Shown: positions 1 through 10,066, numbered from the stretch's first letter. The stretch: DNA of 36,908 nucleotides from Oscillospiraceae bacterium (GCA_014799325.1 JAAVIE010000140.1:1-36908); one strand, 5' to 3'. Notes: generated from the letters alone by a model not told the origin. Translations and numbers: made by a program.

Positions 1-184
1 GGGCTTGTTTGCCATACCATTTTTTGTTTCTTATACGGTATTTTCTCAGATTTTTTTCCTTTTTCTTAAACTTAATGCTTCCTTTTTTCAAGGTTATTGC
101 TACCTTCTTTGCTACTGTTGCATTTACTTTGAGAATTTACGTTCCGCAAATCAAATGGTTATTGGAACACGTTCTTAGTATAAA

Positions 185-228
185 AATGCCGCTGCATCAC
201 AGACTGCGGTCTGACATACAGCGGCATT
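185..228 (-). terminator. Intrinsic terminator of the hen1-pnkp operon
   Basis: Inverted repeat AATGCCGCTG (185-194) / CAGCGGCATT (219-228) with inner CAGAC-tgcg-GTCTG; on the minus strand it is followed by TTTTTAT, just past the pnkp stop at 281. Confidence 0.75.
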
Positions 229-280
229 ATGTTGGGGCGTTTTGATCATTCCGATCATGCTTTTTTTCTATATCAAAATA

Positions 281-2878
281 TCAAAGCCTTGGATCCACCG
301 GTTCGCTCTCAAAAGCAAGAACGCCGAAAGAACATTCATGCACTCTGTAAAGGGGCTCGCCCTTCACAAATCTGTGAAGTGATTCCATGCCAAGGGAAAA
401 CTCTTTCAGAGCCAATGTCCGCTTGCGGTTCAGGGAGCGAACCTTTAGCCGTTTCAGATGATCGGGTTCAAGATACTCCGCGCCGTAAATGATACGCAGA
501 TACTCGCGCCCTCTGCACTTCACTGCGGGCTGTAACAACCGTATCCCTTGCTTGGCGGTATAGGTTTCGGGCTTCACCACCATTCCCTCTCCGCCGTTTT
601 CGGTAAGCTCCAGCCACCAGTCAACACCCTGCTGTATGCTTTCTTCGTCCTCCGTGTCAACACAGAGGTAGGGCGTTTCCATAAAAACAGGATCGATCCC
701 GGTAATGTATTTTTTGATATTCTCCATATGCCAAATGTGCTTTTCCTGTGAAAAAACACGACCCTCCGCAGCAAGGATATGAAAGGGCGCTATGCGGTAA
801 TCATCAACGTTTTTTACCGTCCAGCAGTATTGACGGTATGCCCCGATATAGCGGCTTATGTCCTCCCGCTTTGTTTTATAGCGTTCAAGCAGCGCTGCGG
901 GATCAACGTTCTGTCCTGATGTGACCTTATCTACCTCGGGAGATCGGTTCTGCCGCTCGCAGGCTTTTTCAAGGGCGCTGACTGCGGCGGAAAGTCCTGC
1001 CATTCCCGCGTTTCCTGTCGGAGCGTACTGTAAGCGGATCAGCCCTTGCGCTTTCTCCGACCAAGGCATCAGCTCGGTGTCAAGGCATACCCAGTCTGTA
1101 TTGAAGCCGCCCCAGAAGTCCGTTTTTGTCAGCACGGCGTCAAGTCTGTCAAGGAGCGCCCTTTCGGTATCGGCATTGTCGAAAAACCGTCTGCCTGTTC
1201 GGGTGTAGATGATCCCTCTTGTGCCGTCGGTGATGCCGAAGCGTTTGGCTGCCGCTTCGGGAGTTCTGCACAGAACTATTACAGCTCGTGAGCCCATGTG
1301 CTTTTGCTCGCAGACTATATTCCGTATACCGTGACTGCGGTAATACTCAAAGGCTTGCAGGGGGTATTCAAGATATCCCTCAACAGCGCTGGTTTCACAG
1401 GGCGACATGGTAGGCGGCAGATATATGAGCCAATGCGGGTCAGCCGCAAACCGCGACATGATCTCCAAAGCCGCCGCAGCATTATTCTCATGAATGTCGA
1501 TAGAGGGCATCAGCTCCGTTTCGATATGCAGCTTTTTGTTGAAATCCCCTACCGTGAGCATATCTCCGAGCATATCTCCCATATCGGTATCAGGGGCATC
1601 TTCAAGGGGCTTCACAGGTTCGTAATACTGCTGTAAAGCTTCCACATCTGCTATCTCGCCTTCGGGGTAGCGGTAAGCGGTCAGCTTTCCGCCGAATACG
1701 CAGCCCGTATCGATGCAGAAGGTGTTGTTTTGCGTTCTGACTTCCTTTCCCGCAATATGTCCGTAAACGATGACGGCGCGCCCTCTGTAGTCCGATGCCC
1801 AATCAAGACGGACAGGGAGGCCGTAGGAATCAAGCTCCCCTGTGGTCTCGCCATAAAGACAAAACTCTCTAACTCTTGCGGAACCTCGCCCGATGTACTC
1901 CTGCTTCAAGCCTGCGTGGGCTATCACCAGCCTGCCTTCGTCAAGTACATAATGGCTTATCAGTCCGTCAATAAACTCTGCGGCTTCGGCTTTGAAAGCG
2001 CTGCCCTTTTCCTCGATCTCCGCAGCTGTTTTGTCAAAGCCGTGGGTCATGGCGACGGTTTTGCCGCTAAGATATTTAAGCAGCTTTGCGTCGTGGTTGC
2101 CGGGTACTGCAATGGCGTTTCCCGCCCTAACCATATCCATAACAAGGCGAAGAACGTCTGCATTACGGGTTCCTCTGTCGCAGAGATCTCCCAAAAAGGC
2201 GGCTTTTCTGCCCTCAGGATGAGAGTATACGTTATCTGTCCTAACATAGCCCAGCTTGTCAAGCAGCATTTCCAACTCGTCACAGCAGCCGTGAATGTCG
2301 CCGATAATGTCAAAGGGGCCGTGGTTGTCCCTTTTATCGTTCCACAGCTTTGTACGGACAACTTCGGTGTTTTCAAGCTGTTCGAGAGAATTTATCACAT
2401 ACACAAAACGGAAGCCCTCCCGTTTCAGCCCTCTTATGCTGCGTTTAAGATCGCGGCAGTGCTGACGTATCACGCGCTCGGGAAAATTGCGGTCGGAACG
2501 GGCTTTGTTGCGCTCCTGCAATATTTCTTCGGGTAGGTTCAACACGATAGCCGCCGCGTGAACGTTCTGTTCCCTTGCTAAGTCTATTATCCTTTTTCTT
2601 GAGCTTTGCTGAATATTGGTGGCGTCGATAACGGTCAGCTTCATATTATTAAGGCGCTTGTTTGCCGCATAATAAAGCAGATCAAAGGCGTCCTCGGAAA
2701 TGCTTTGGCTGTTCTCATCGTCGCACACCATTCCCCTGAAAAAGTCGGAGGAAAGCACTTCGGTGGGCTTGAAATGCCGCAGGGCGAAGCTGCTCTTTCC
2801 CGATGACGTTCCGCCTACAAGGGCTACAAGGCAGAATTCGGGTATCTCTATTTTATATTTTTCCATGTACTTATCCAT
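281..2878 (-). CDS. pnkp: Polynucleotide kinase-phosphatase with C-terminal ligase/nucleotidyltransferase domain (bacterial RNA-repair Pnkp)
   Basis: 865 aa: P-loop kinase GGTSSGKSS at N-terminus; metallophosphoesterase motifs GDIHGC, GDLCDRG, GNHD; ligase-like motif EQKHMGSRAV. Overlaps the hen1 stop by 8 nt. Confidence 0.93.
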   Translation of the reverse strand: MDKYMEKYKIEIPEFCLVALVGGTSSGKSSFALRHFKPTEVLSSDFFRGMVCDDENSQSISEDAFDLLYYAANKRLNNMKLTVIDATNIQQSSRKRIIDLAREQNVHAAAIVLNLPEEILQERNKARSDRNFPERVIRQHCRDLKRSIRGLKREGFRFVYVINSLEQLENTEVVRTKLWNDKRDNHGPFDIIGDIHGCCDELEMLLDKLGYVRTDNVYSHPEGRKAAFLGDLCDRGTRNADVLRLVMDMVRAGNAIAVPGNHDAKLLKYLSGKTVAMTHGFDKTAAEIEEKGSAFKAEAAEFIDGLISHYVLDEGRLVIAHAGLKQEYIGRGSARVREFCLYGETTGELDSYGLPVRLDWASDYRGRAVIVYGHIAGKEVRTQNNTFCIDTGCVFGGKLTAYRYPEGEIADVEALQQYYEPVKPLEDAPDTDMGDMLGDMLTVGDFNKKLHIETELMPSIDIHENNAAAALEIMSRFAADPHWLIYLPPTMSPCETSAVEGYLEYPLQAFEYYRSHGIRNIVCEQKHMGSRAVIVLCRTPEAAAKRFGITDGTRGIIYTRTGRRFFDNADTERALLDRLDAVLTKTDFWGGFNTDWVCLDTELMPWSEKAQGLIRLQYAPTGNAGMAGLSAAVSALEKACERQNRSPEVDKVTSGQNVDPAALLERYKTKREDISRYIGAYRQYCWTVKNVDDYRIAPFHILAAEGRVFSQEKHIWHMENIKKYITGIDPVFMETPYLCVDTEDEESIQQGVDWWLELTENGGEGMVVKPETYTAKQGIRLLQPAVKCRGREYLRIIYGAEYLEPDHLKRLKVRSLNRKRTLALKEFSLGMESLHRFVKGEPLYRVHECSFGVLAFESEPVDPRL

Positions 2879-4274
2879 TTTTCCTAAACACCCCCATTTG
2901 TGTCGGCGTACCTAAATTTTCATCTACATCGCCAATACCGCTTATCTCGCAGGTATAGCCAAATTTTTCGCAGATATGCTCTGTCCATTGCCTGAATTCT
3001 TCTCTTGTCCATTCAAAGCGGTGATCGCCATGGCGGAGGGTGTTTTTGGGCAGATTTTCGTAATTTGCGTTGTATTCTCTGTTTGGCGTTGTGAGAATTA
3101 CCGTTTTGGGCGCTGCAAACTCAAACACTGCCCGCTCAAAGGCAGGTATCCTCATAGGCTCGATATGCTCTATGACCTCCACTACACAGGCGCAGCCGTA
3201 GCCCTCAAAACGTTTGTCGCGATAGGTAAGAGAGGCTTGCATAAGGGTCAGCTTGTTTTTGCGGAAGGTCTGCATTCTGTCAAGGTGAAGACGCTGCGCC
3301 GCTTTTTCCAGCACGCTGACAGATATGTCGCAGGCGGTCACTTTGGTGATTTGGGGTTCGTTCAGCAAAAGGGAGGTCAGACGGCACTCGCCGCAGCCAA
3401 GGTCGATAACGCTTGCGGCTCCGCTTGCCAGGACTGCATTTTTTACCGCTTCCATTCGCTGTGTGTTGAGGGAAAGGCGCGTTTCCTTTTCTTCCGCTGC
3501 ATCGGCGTTTTCCTCACCTTCCGGTACTTCATCACCTGCATTTTCATCGGCAAGTAGAATGTCAAGGGTCTTTCGCGCGTAGCTGCCCTTAGCGGCAAAA
3601 TAGCGGCGGGTTATTTTCTCCTTGCAGGGGTGATCGGCAAGCCAGCCCTCGCCGTGTTCAAGGAGCTTCCTTATCTCGTCCTCTGATGTATAGTAATGCT
3701 TTTGCTTATCAAAAACGGGTATCAGCACATAGATGTGATTCAGCAGCTCGGACAGCTTCACCGTGCCGCTGATAGTAAGGTCGATATAGGGTGACTCTCC
3801 CCACTCAGGGAAATTGCTGTCAAGCATTGTGCGCGTTGTTTCCACCATATAGCCCAGGGGCTCAAACATTTCCTTTGCCAGCGATCTATCTCCGTTGTCT
3901 TTCAGAGAGTAAAGACGGGCTGTGAGCTTCAAAGGCGTGTCTGCTAATTCCTGCCGCTTATCGCATCTGCCGCTCATGGCAGTTCCGAAAATGCGGGCAA
4001 TGGCTGTGCTCATAAAGGAGGTGGAAGCGTAAGGTCTGTCGTTGACGTAGTCGAACAGACCCCCTTCTCTGCTGCCCGCCTTTCCTCTTGCAAGATCAAG
4101 GGGATCAATGTCAAGGAGCAGGGCGGCTGTGGTGCGCTCATCGCTGACTTCGGGATAAAAAACATAGGCTTTGCCGTAGGATAATTCAAACTGCTGGGCG
4201 CGCTCCGGATTTTTGTGCAGAAGGTAGCCCAGATCCTGTGTGCCGCGTCCTTCATAGGTAATGGTCAATAACAA
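2871..4274 (-). CDS. hen1: 3'-terminal RNA ribose 2'-O-methyltransferase Hen1
   Basis: 467 aa; N-term MLLTITYEG..DLGYLLHKNPERAQ typical of bacterial Hen1; C-terminal SAM methyltransferase VIDLGCGECRL and EVIEHIEP motif. TTG start; immediately upstream of pnkp. Confidence 0.92.
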   Translation of the reverse strand: MLLTITYEGRGTQDLGYLLHKNPERAQQFELSYGKAYVFYPEVSDERTTAALLLDIDPLDLARGKAGSREGGLFDYVNDRPYASTSFMSTAIARIFGTAMSGRCDKRQELADTPLKLTARLYSLKDNGDRSLAKEMFEPLGYMVETTRTMLDSNFPEWGESPYIDLTISGTVKLSELLNHIYVLIPVFDKQKHYYTSEDEIRKLLEHGEGWLADHPCKEKITRRYFAAKGSYARKTLDILLADENAGDEVPEGEENADAAEEKETRLSLNTQRMEAVKNAVLASGAASVIDLGCGECRLTSLLLNEPQITKVTACDISVSVLEKAAQRLHLDRMQTFRKNKLTLMQASLTYRDKRFEGYGCACVVEVIEHIEPMRIPAFERAVFEFAAPKTVILTTPNREYNANYENLPKNTLRHGDHRFEWTREEFRQWTEHICEKFGYTCEISGIGDVDENLGTPTQMGVFRKNG

Positions 4275-4303
4275 GTTTGATCTCTCCTTTCTTTTGATCT
4301 AAT

Positions 4304-4392
4304 ACTAATACCATTTAAAAAGCAGATAAAGTGCTTTTTAAACGCCTTACCGTAAGCGGCAAAGCGAGAGCATAGCTCCATCGGTTATTAGT
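4304..4392. repeat. Multi-hairpin inverted-repeat element (MITE-like or structured leader) upstream of hen1
   Basis: Outer ACTAATACC (4304-4312) / GGTTATTAGT (4383-4392), one bulge; inside it a perfect 11-bp hairpin TTTAAAAAGCA (4314-4324) / TGCTTTTTAAA (4332-4342) and a smaller GAGC-ata-GCTC hairpin. Confidence 0.5.
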
Positions 4393-4484
4393 GTAACTTT
4401 ATATTATATCACCAGAATTTCAAAAAGTCAATAGATTTAGAAAAGTTTTTGAGCAAAAACATGTCAATAAGCATAACATAATGC

Positions 4485-4519
4485 AAACGGCAGAGTACAA
4501 GTTTAGAACTCTGCCGTTT
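4485..4519 (+). terminator. Hairpin with short T-run between divergent hen1 and merR
   Basis: Perfect 12-bp stem AAACGGCAGAGT (4485-4496) / ACTCTGCCGTTT (4508-4519), 11-nt loop, followed by T-ATATAG on the plus strand. Confidence 0.45.
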
Positions 4520-4562
4520 TATATAGTATTCAAAAAAATATTATCTTTATTTAATTTTACTA

Positions 4563-4593
4563 TTGACTCTTCCGTTGGGGAATAGTGTATAAT
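4563..4593 (+). promoter_or_regulatory. MerR-type promoter with 19-bp spacer and dyad operator
   Basis: TTGACT (4563-4568), 19 nt, TATAAT (4588-4593); dyad ACTcTTCC-gttgg-GGAAtAGT (4566-4586) centred in the spacer. Confidence 0.75.
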
Positions 4594-4624
4594 ATACTTA
4601 ACGTCAGCGAGAGGAAGAAATAAT

Positions 4625-5568
4625 ATGGGTAATTTAGTTAAAATCAGAGATATATCCGTCAAATATAATGTATCTGCCCGTACTCTTCGTTATTATGAGG
4701 AAATGGGTTTGATAGAAAGCACACGAAATGATGACTATGCTTACAGATTATATGATGAGGCTGCAATAAAGCGCTTGGAGCAGATTTTGATTTTACGCAG
4801 ACTTAATATCAGTATAAAGGATATTAAACGCATATTCAGCACCGCAGGCTCGGAAGTCGTTTTAGATGTGCTTGAAAAAAGGTCGATAATATAGACGAGG
4901 AAGTTTCCCTTTTGCATGAATTGAAAAAAAATCGTCTTGGAGTTTATTGAGCAGATAAAAAATCTGGACTTTGAAAAAGAAACAGATATAAAGCTGTTGT
5001 ACGAAAAAGCAAACGATATTGAAACGCAAATCACAAATGTGGATTACAACGGTAATTCTGCTTCGGTTGAACGTTTTTTTGAAGTCACAGAAAAGCTGAA
5101 CGACAAAATACCCGATATAATAATTATCCGTATTCCAAAATTCAGAGCAATAACATCGGGCGCAATGTCATATGAAGATGTCTTTGGAAAATTCCGGATA
5201 TGGCAGGAAGCGCACAATGATTTTTTCAGCCCATTATTTTTGACGCTCCCGATTTTCTGTGCGAAAACAACGGAAATCCTGAATGGATATGGCGCATTAA
5301 GGACGAAATTACAGAAACTGACGCAGCTCCCTATGAAATTATTGAACACCCCGGCGGGTTGTATGCTGTTGCGGTAAGTATTGACGGTGATGACGAAAGC
5401 GGCAATAAGGTAATGCAAAAAATAGAAAAATGGATAGAAAAAACAAATTTTGTTATTGACAATAGCCGCGCAACCTCGGTACACATGATATATGCGGACG
5501 ATGAGATAAGGAAAGGGCTCGGCTATCATCAACTGAATTTTTATGCTCCCATAAGGCTAAAAAAATGA
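4625..5568 (+). pseudogene. MerR-family regulator with GyrI-like effector-binding domain, interrupted by three frameshifts
   Basis: ORFs 4625-4894 (HTH MGNLVKIRDISVKYNVSARTLRYYEEMGLI), 4937-5377 and 5359-5568 form one continuous protein if indels are corrected at the A-runs near 4877 and 4925 and the T-run near 5239 (restoring FDAPDFLCENNGNPEWIWRIKDEI..EHPGGLYAVAV). Confidence 0.8.
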
Positions 5569-5583
5569 TATTTGAAAAGGAAT

Positions 5584-6680
5584 GAAAACAAAATGAGATA
5601 TTGGATAGAACGCTGGTCGCAGCTTAGAAAAAAAGAATTGATTTCTTATCCGAATGAATTTCCCATACATGATGTATATAAAACAGTGTGTACACAGGAG
5701 GAGCTGAAAAGCGGATTTAAGGAATTGCATGAAATTTTCACCCATTGCTATGAGGACATAATGAATGAACCTGCCGATATGCTTCTGCCGACTTATGATA
5801 TGAACGAGTATGAATATTTTTCCAAGGAGGCAAGAACGTCCCGTGAGGAGTCATACAAATATGCAAAGATTTTTTATGTATTGGGGTACTCGGGTGAGTT
5901 GAAGCCGAGCGGTGAATTATGTATTCAGTCGGAAAAGCTGAAAGAGCAATGCAAGGCTTTGAAAATTACAAATATCGGCGCATTTCTGAATAAGCTCGGC
6001 AATTACGGAATTACAGCCGAGGGACTTGTAAACGGCAAAATAAAAAACAACACCGATATAACTGTTTCATATTCAGACAATAAGAATGTAATAACAGCAT
6101 TATACATTTTGGCTGTAAAATCAAATAATACGGACAGGTTTAATGATTTTTGCAGGCTGAATTATAAATTGTTTGAAAGCGATTGGAGTACTGTTGAGTA
6201 CGGCAGCGGTGTTGACGCTGTTTCCGATCTTTTTCATTCGGAACAGGACAGAGAAACGGCTCAATTGATACATGAGGAGCTTTTAAAACGAGGCTACAGT
6301 TATAATTTTCAGGGTTGGAATGAGGGTCCTCAAATTCGGTATTATAAAAAAGAGAGCGACCGAAACAGAAATACAAATGCTGATTTTTGGCTTACAAGCA
6401 TGGATACCGAATTCAGGTTTTATTTTCGTATAAAAATATGGATAAGGTTCTTGAATACATCAAACAATGTCCCGAAAGTGTTATAGGCAATTTTATGGTA
6501 AGTGACAATGGGTGCGCTAACGGAATTTCAGGAAAATGCGCTTCGGGGATTTCTTACGAGCTTAATGGCAAAACTATATGGAGATGCGGATGTTGTAATC
6601 CTAATTTTCAGGTAACTCCGAATTCACAAGATTATTTATATTATATCAATGCCGTGGAAATGTCCGGTAATAAAAAATAA
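5584..6680 (+). pseudogene. Conserved hypothetical protein, frameshifted near 6384-6388
   Basis: ORF 5572-6486 (likely ATG start at 5593) continues into ORF 6387-6680 if T5 at 6384-6388 is read as T6 (GAT TTT TTG GCT TAC AAG CAT GGA TAC). Confidence 0.6.
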
Positions 6681-6736
6681 AGGCTGCGTAGCAATATGCA
6701 GCGTCAGCTTGTCGCCGCCGCATATTGCAAGGGTGA

Positions 6737-8131
6737 TCATTCGGTACGTGCTTTCTTTTTGTCAAAGCCGTGTACCCAGTCGGAAAAGAGATAGTACAGC
6801 AGATAGATAACCGAGCTTATTGCCCAGGTCAGCGGATATGCCCAATAGATACAGCCGATCTCTCCCACATAGTGCATTATGCAGATTATGTAAATGATAC
6901 GCACCACGCACCAGATAGAGAGCATAATGAACATAGGCACAAAAGCTTTTCCCGCGCCGCGGCACACTGCCGCTATAGAGTGGGAAAAGGCTAAGAGGAA
7001 GTAAAACAGCGCCACGGTATGAGCCTGCCGAACTCCAAGCTCGATAACACCCGGCGTCTTATCAAAAAGCCCGATAAAATACGGCGCTAAGAAATAACAG
7101 CATACGCCTATGACCTCTGCCGTCACCACCGCCGCGATAATGCAGAAGCGGGAGCCTTTTTTCGCTCTGTCATACTGCCGCGCGCCCAAGTTCTGACTGA
7201 TAAAGGTGGTGCTTGCCATGCAGAAGCTGTTTATGGGGAGAAAGGCAAATCCCTCTATCTTTGCGTGAACGCCGTAAGCCGCCATTGCAAGCTTTCCGAA
7301 GGAGTTGATCTGGGTCTGAACTATTACGTTGGCAATAGCTATCACCGAGTTCTGTATTCCCGAGGGCAAGCCGTAGCGGACGATTTCCTTAAGCATATCC
7401 CAATGGAGACGGAGCTTTCTAAGCTCAACGGTAAATACATTTCCGCTCCTCATAAGATAGATCATACAAAGCACCACGCTGGCGACCTGAGAGACCACTG
7501 TTGCCGCCGCGGCAGACCATATTCCCCAACGAAAAGCCCCTAAAAACAGCAGATCCAGGATCACGTTCAGCACGGAGGAAAAGATAAGGTAGTACAGCGG
7601 ACGGCGGCTGTCGCCAACGGCGTTCATGATGCTGCGGCAGATGTTGTACATTACCATTCCGAGAGAACCCATGAAGTACCAGCGGAAATATTCCACCGCT
7701 TCGGGCATTACCTCGGGGTCGGTCTGCATCCACACAAGGAGCGTGGGGGTAAAGACAACACCCACCACCGTCAACACCACGCTGCATATCAGTCCGAAGG
7801 TCATCAGGGTGTGAATTGCCCGCGAGACCTTTTCCTCATCTCCGCTGCCGAAATAGCGGGAGATCACCACTCCGCCGCCCATGGCCGCCCCTGTGAAAAA
7901 GCTTACCAGCATAAAGATAAGCGTACCCGAGGAGGACACCGCCGCCAGGGCGTTTGTTCCAAGGAACCAGCTGACTATAAGCGAGTCAACGGTGTTGTAC
8001 AGCTGCTGGAATATCTGGCTGACGAATACGGGCAGTGCGAAGCCTATCATCAGTGAGTATATGTTGCCTGTGGTCATGTCTTTGGTGGCGGATGCACCCG
8101 CTGTTGATCTTTTTCCTATCATATTTTTCAT
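6737..8131 (-). CDS. MATE family efflux transporter
   Basis: 464 aa polytopic protein; LPVFVSQIFQQLYNTVDSLIVSWFLG and paired MatE-type repeats; RBS GGAGAAAAC before ATG. Confidence 0.93.
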   Translation of the reverse strand: MKNMIGKRSTAGASATKDMTTGNIYSLMIGFALPVFVSQIFQQLYNTVDSLIVSWFLGTNALAAVSSSGTLIFMLVSFFTGAAMGGGVVISRYFGSGDEEKVSRAIHTLMTFGLICSVVLTVVGVVFTPTLLVWMQTDPEVMPEAVEYFRWYFMGSLGMVMYNICRSIMNAVGDSRRPLYYLIFSSVLNVILDLLFLGAFRWGIWSAAAATVVSQVASVVLCMIYLMRSGNVFTVELRKLRLHWDMLKEIVRYGLPSGIQNSVIAIANVIVQTQINSFGKLAMAAYGVHAKIEGFAFLPINSFCMASTTFISQNLGARQYDRAKKGSRFCIIAAVVTAEVIGVCCYFLAPYFIGLFDKTPGVIELGVRQAHTVALFYFLLAFSHSIAAVCRGAGKAFVPMFIMLSIWCVVRIIYIICIMHYVGEIGCIYWAYPLTWAISSVIYLLYYLFSDWVHGFDKKKARTE

Positions 8132-8411
8132 GTTTTCTCCAATGTATAATGTGAATATTTTTCAGTGCCAAAAGGGTCGCTGCCTCCCAGCCGCTTTTGT
8201 GTATTTATTTGTGCAAATGTAAACAAAATATGTATAACTTTAATATTATACAACATATGATCGAAAAAATCAAGAGCGGGATATATGCGGATCTTTTTTA
8301 GGCAGTGTTTTCAGAGAGTATACAGGACGGCATTTCAACCGGAGCTGTATTTTATACATTTCTCCTCATATTGCGGCAATCTCCTACGGTGCGCTTCCTT
8401 AAGTTCAAAAA

Positions 8412-8455
8412 AATATCAGCCTGCCAAAGCGCTAAAGCCATGACAAGCTGATATT
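8412..8455 (-). terminator. Probable intrinsic terminator for the DUF2441-like gene
   Basis: AATATCAGC (8412-8420) / GCTGATATT (8447-8455); minus strand continues with a T-run. Confidence 0.6.
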
Positions 8456-8493
8456 GTTTCTGTGATCAGGTAAACCTTTACCCCTATATGTTG

Positions 8494-9045
8494 TTATCCC
8501 TCTTTTATATTGGCGTTGATAACTTTCATTATCTCAACCACCTCAATATCACCGTCCACAAGCACCTCGGTAATAGGCTCGTGACCGTCCTCGTTAGGAC
8601 CGTTTTGCCAGTATATTTCCGCCATTCTGATATTTTCTTCCTCGGAAACCGTTCCGTCAAAGCACTTGTATGCATCGCCGTAAAAGCAATTCCCGCTGAC
8701 CTTTATCTTGGCTACGCAGTAAGTGGGTCGTCCCAGTTTTGCGAAATACTCTCCCCAACGTTCTGCTTCCTCATAAGTTCTCGAAACGTACAGAGAAGCC
8801 ATGCGGGAGGGGCGGTCGGGATATTTTTCCTTTCTCACCTTTTCCAACGCCAGCTCACGAAGCGCAACGTCCACCTCGTGGCTCAGCTCCGTTCCTTCGT
8901 ACTTTTTGGGATCGCGGTAAATATCTTCAACAACGCTCATCTGTGCGTAAACACGGTCGTGTACGCCGTTAGGGTGCTGTTCGTCCAATATAAAGTGCTG
9001 ACCCGCTTCCTTGGGTCGGTCTGAAACAACGTGATAAAAATACAT
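8494..9045 (-). CDS. DUF2441-like protein
   Basis: MYFYHVVSDRPKEAGQHFILDEQHPNGVHDRV...; start at 9045 supported by RBS GGAGGAATCT-ATG (the ORF-track start at 9072 is upstream). Confidence 0.7.
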   Translation of the reverse strand: MYFYHVVSDRPKEAGQHFILDEQHPNGVHDRVYAQMSVVEDIYRDPKKYEGTELSHEVDVALRELALEKVRKEKYPDRPSRMASLYVSRTYEEAERWGEYFAKLGRPTYCVAKIKVSGNCFYGDAYKCFDGTVSEEENIRMAEIYWQNGPNEDGHEPITEVLVDGDIEVVEIMKVINANIKEG

Positions 9046-9152
9046 AGATTCCTCCGAAATGAGTTTAGTCAATAAAATCTGTTGTTACAGCTGAATGAAA
9101 CATCATTATCACCTACCTCAAATAGATTCCGTCGAAAATAAAAGCCATACAG

Positions 9153-9935
9153 TTATTTTTGAGCCGCAATGGAGATCCATGCAGGCAGTGCCGCCATTGG
9201 ATTGTGTTCCCAGCTGTTTATTTTTGCGAGCTTTTCTTTATCCTGTTTTATCAATTCCTCATAAGAAAACCAAAATGAGGCATTTACGGCGGGCAATTCT
9301 TCTATTTTCTTTATACAAAGCTGTGCATCTATCATAGCATTTACTAGATCCTGTATACGCCAATGACAATGCGGCATGGTTTCTTTGTATGGTTTTATAA
9401 TTTTTGGCTCTTTCCAAGGTTCGCCCGTAAACGGACGGTTAAAAGGGTGTATATCAAACATAATAGAAATCCCGCTTGATTTTAATACTCTGCTTATGTT
9501 TTTATACATTGTTGGTATATCCGTTATCCATGTATGTGTTCCGTTTGATGTATATACCAAATCAAAGCTGTTATCGTCTATATTTGAAAGCTGTGTTGTA
9601 TCATCGCAAATAAAACGTATATTCAGCTTTAATCTGTTTGAAATTTCCTGTGCGTGTTCCAACTGCTTCTCGCTTATATCGGCTGATGTAACCTCCGCAC
9701 CTGACAGAGCAAATGCAAAAGCGGCATGATTATCTCCGCTTGAAGGCAATAACACCTTCTTCCCGTGTAAATCGGGTACAAATTTATTTATCAACTGATA
9801 CACCGAGGGATGAAAGGCGTTAGCGGGCTCGTTAACTAATTCTTCAATTTTCTCGGCTGTTCTGAGAGATCGATACCAGTCTGAATCCGCTGTTTTATTC
9901 CAGCTTTCTTTGATTTGTTTTAATAATTCGTTCAT
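9153..9935 (-). CDS. Class I SAM-dependent methyltransferase
   Basis: 260 aa; VLLPSSGDNHAAFAFALSGAEVTSADIS motif I region, FDLVYTSNGTHTWI; RBS AGGAGGTTTCACA-ATG. Confidence 0.85.
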   Translation of the reverse strand: MNELLKQIKESWNKTADSDWYRSLRTAEKIEELVNEPANAFHPSVYQLINKFVPDLHGKKVLLPSSGDNHAAFAFALSGAEVTSADISEKQLEHAQEISNRLKLNIRFICDDTTQLSNIDDNSFDLVYTSNGTHTWITDIPTMYKNISRVLKSSGISIMFDIHPFNRPFTGEPWKEPKIIKPYKETMPHCHWRIQDLVNAMIDAQLCIKKIEELPAVNASFWFSYEELIKQDKEKLAKINSWEHNPMAALPAWISIAAQK

Positions 9936-10066
9936 TGTGAAACCTCCTGATCAAAATCAATTAAGTCAATAAAGTTAATTGAAGCATTATTATCACCTCC
10001 TCAAAAGGAAATTTTACATCTGATTTTTGATCTCTTATTGTTGTATCGTCACCTTTTGCCGAAAAT

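Noticed and set aside
9-245. 78-aa ORF at window start
   Set aside because: Phe/Leu-rich translation of AT-rich DNA, overlaps the pnkp terminator hairpin, no RBS.
1730-2536. 268-aa plus-strand ORF inside pnkp
   Set aside because: Lies fully antisense to a confidently identified gene with conserved motifs; no recognisable domain.
6691-6728. Inverted repeat GCAATATGC/GCATATTGC between convergent genes
   Set aside because: No T-tract on either strand; may be part of a bidirectional terminator but weak support.
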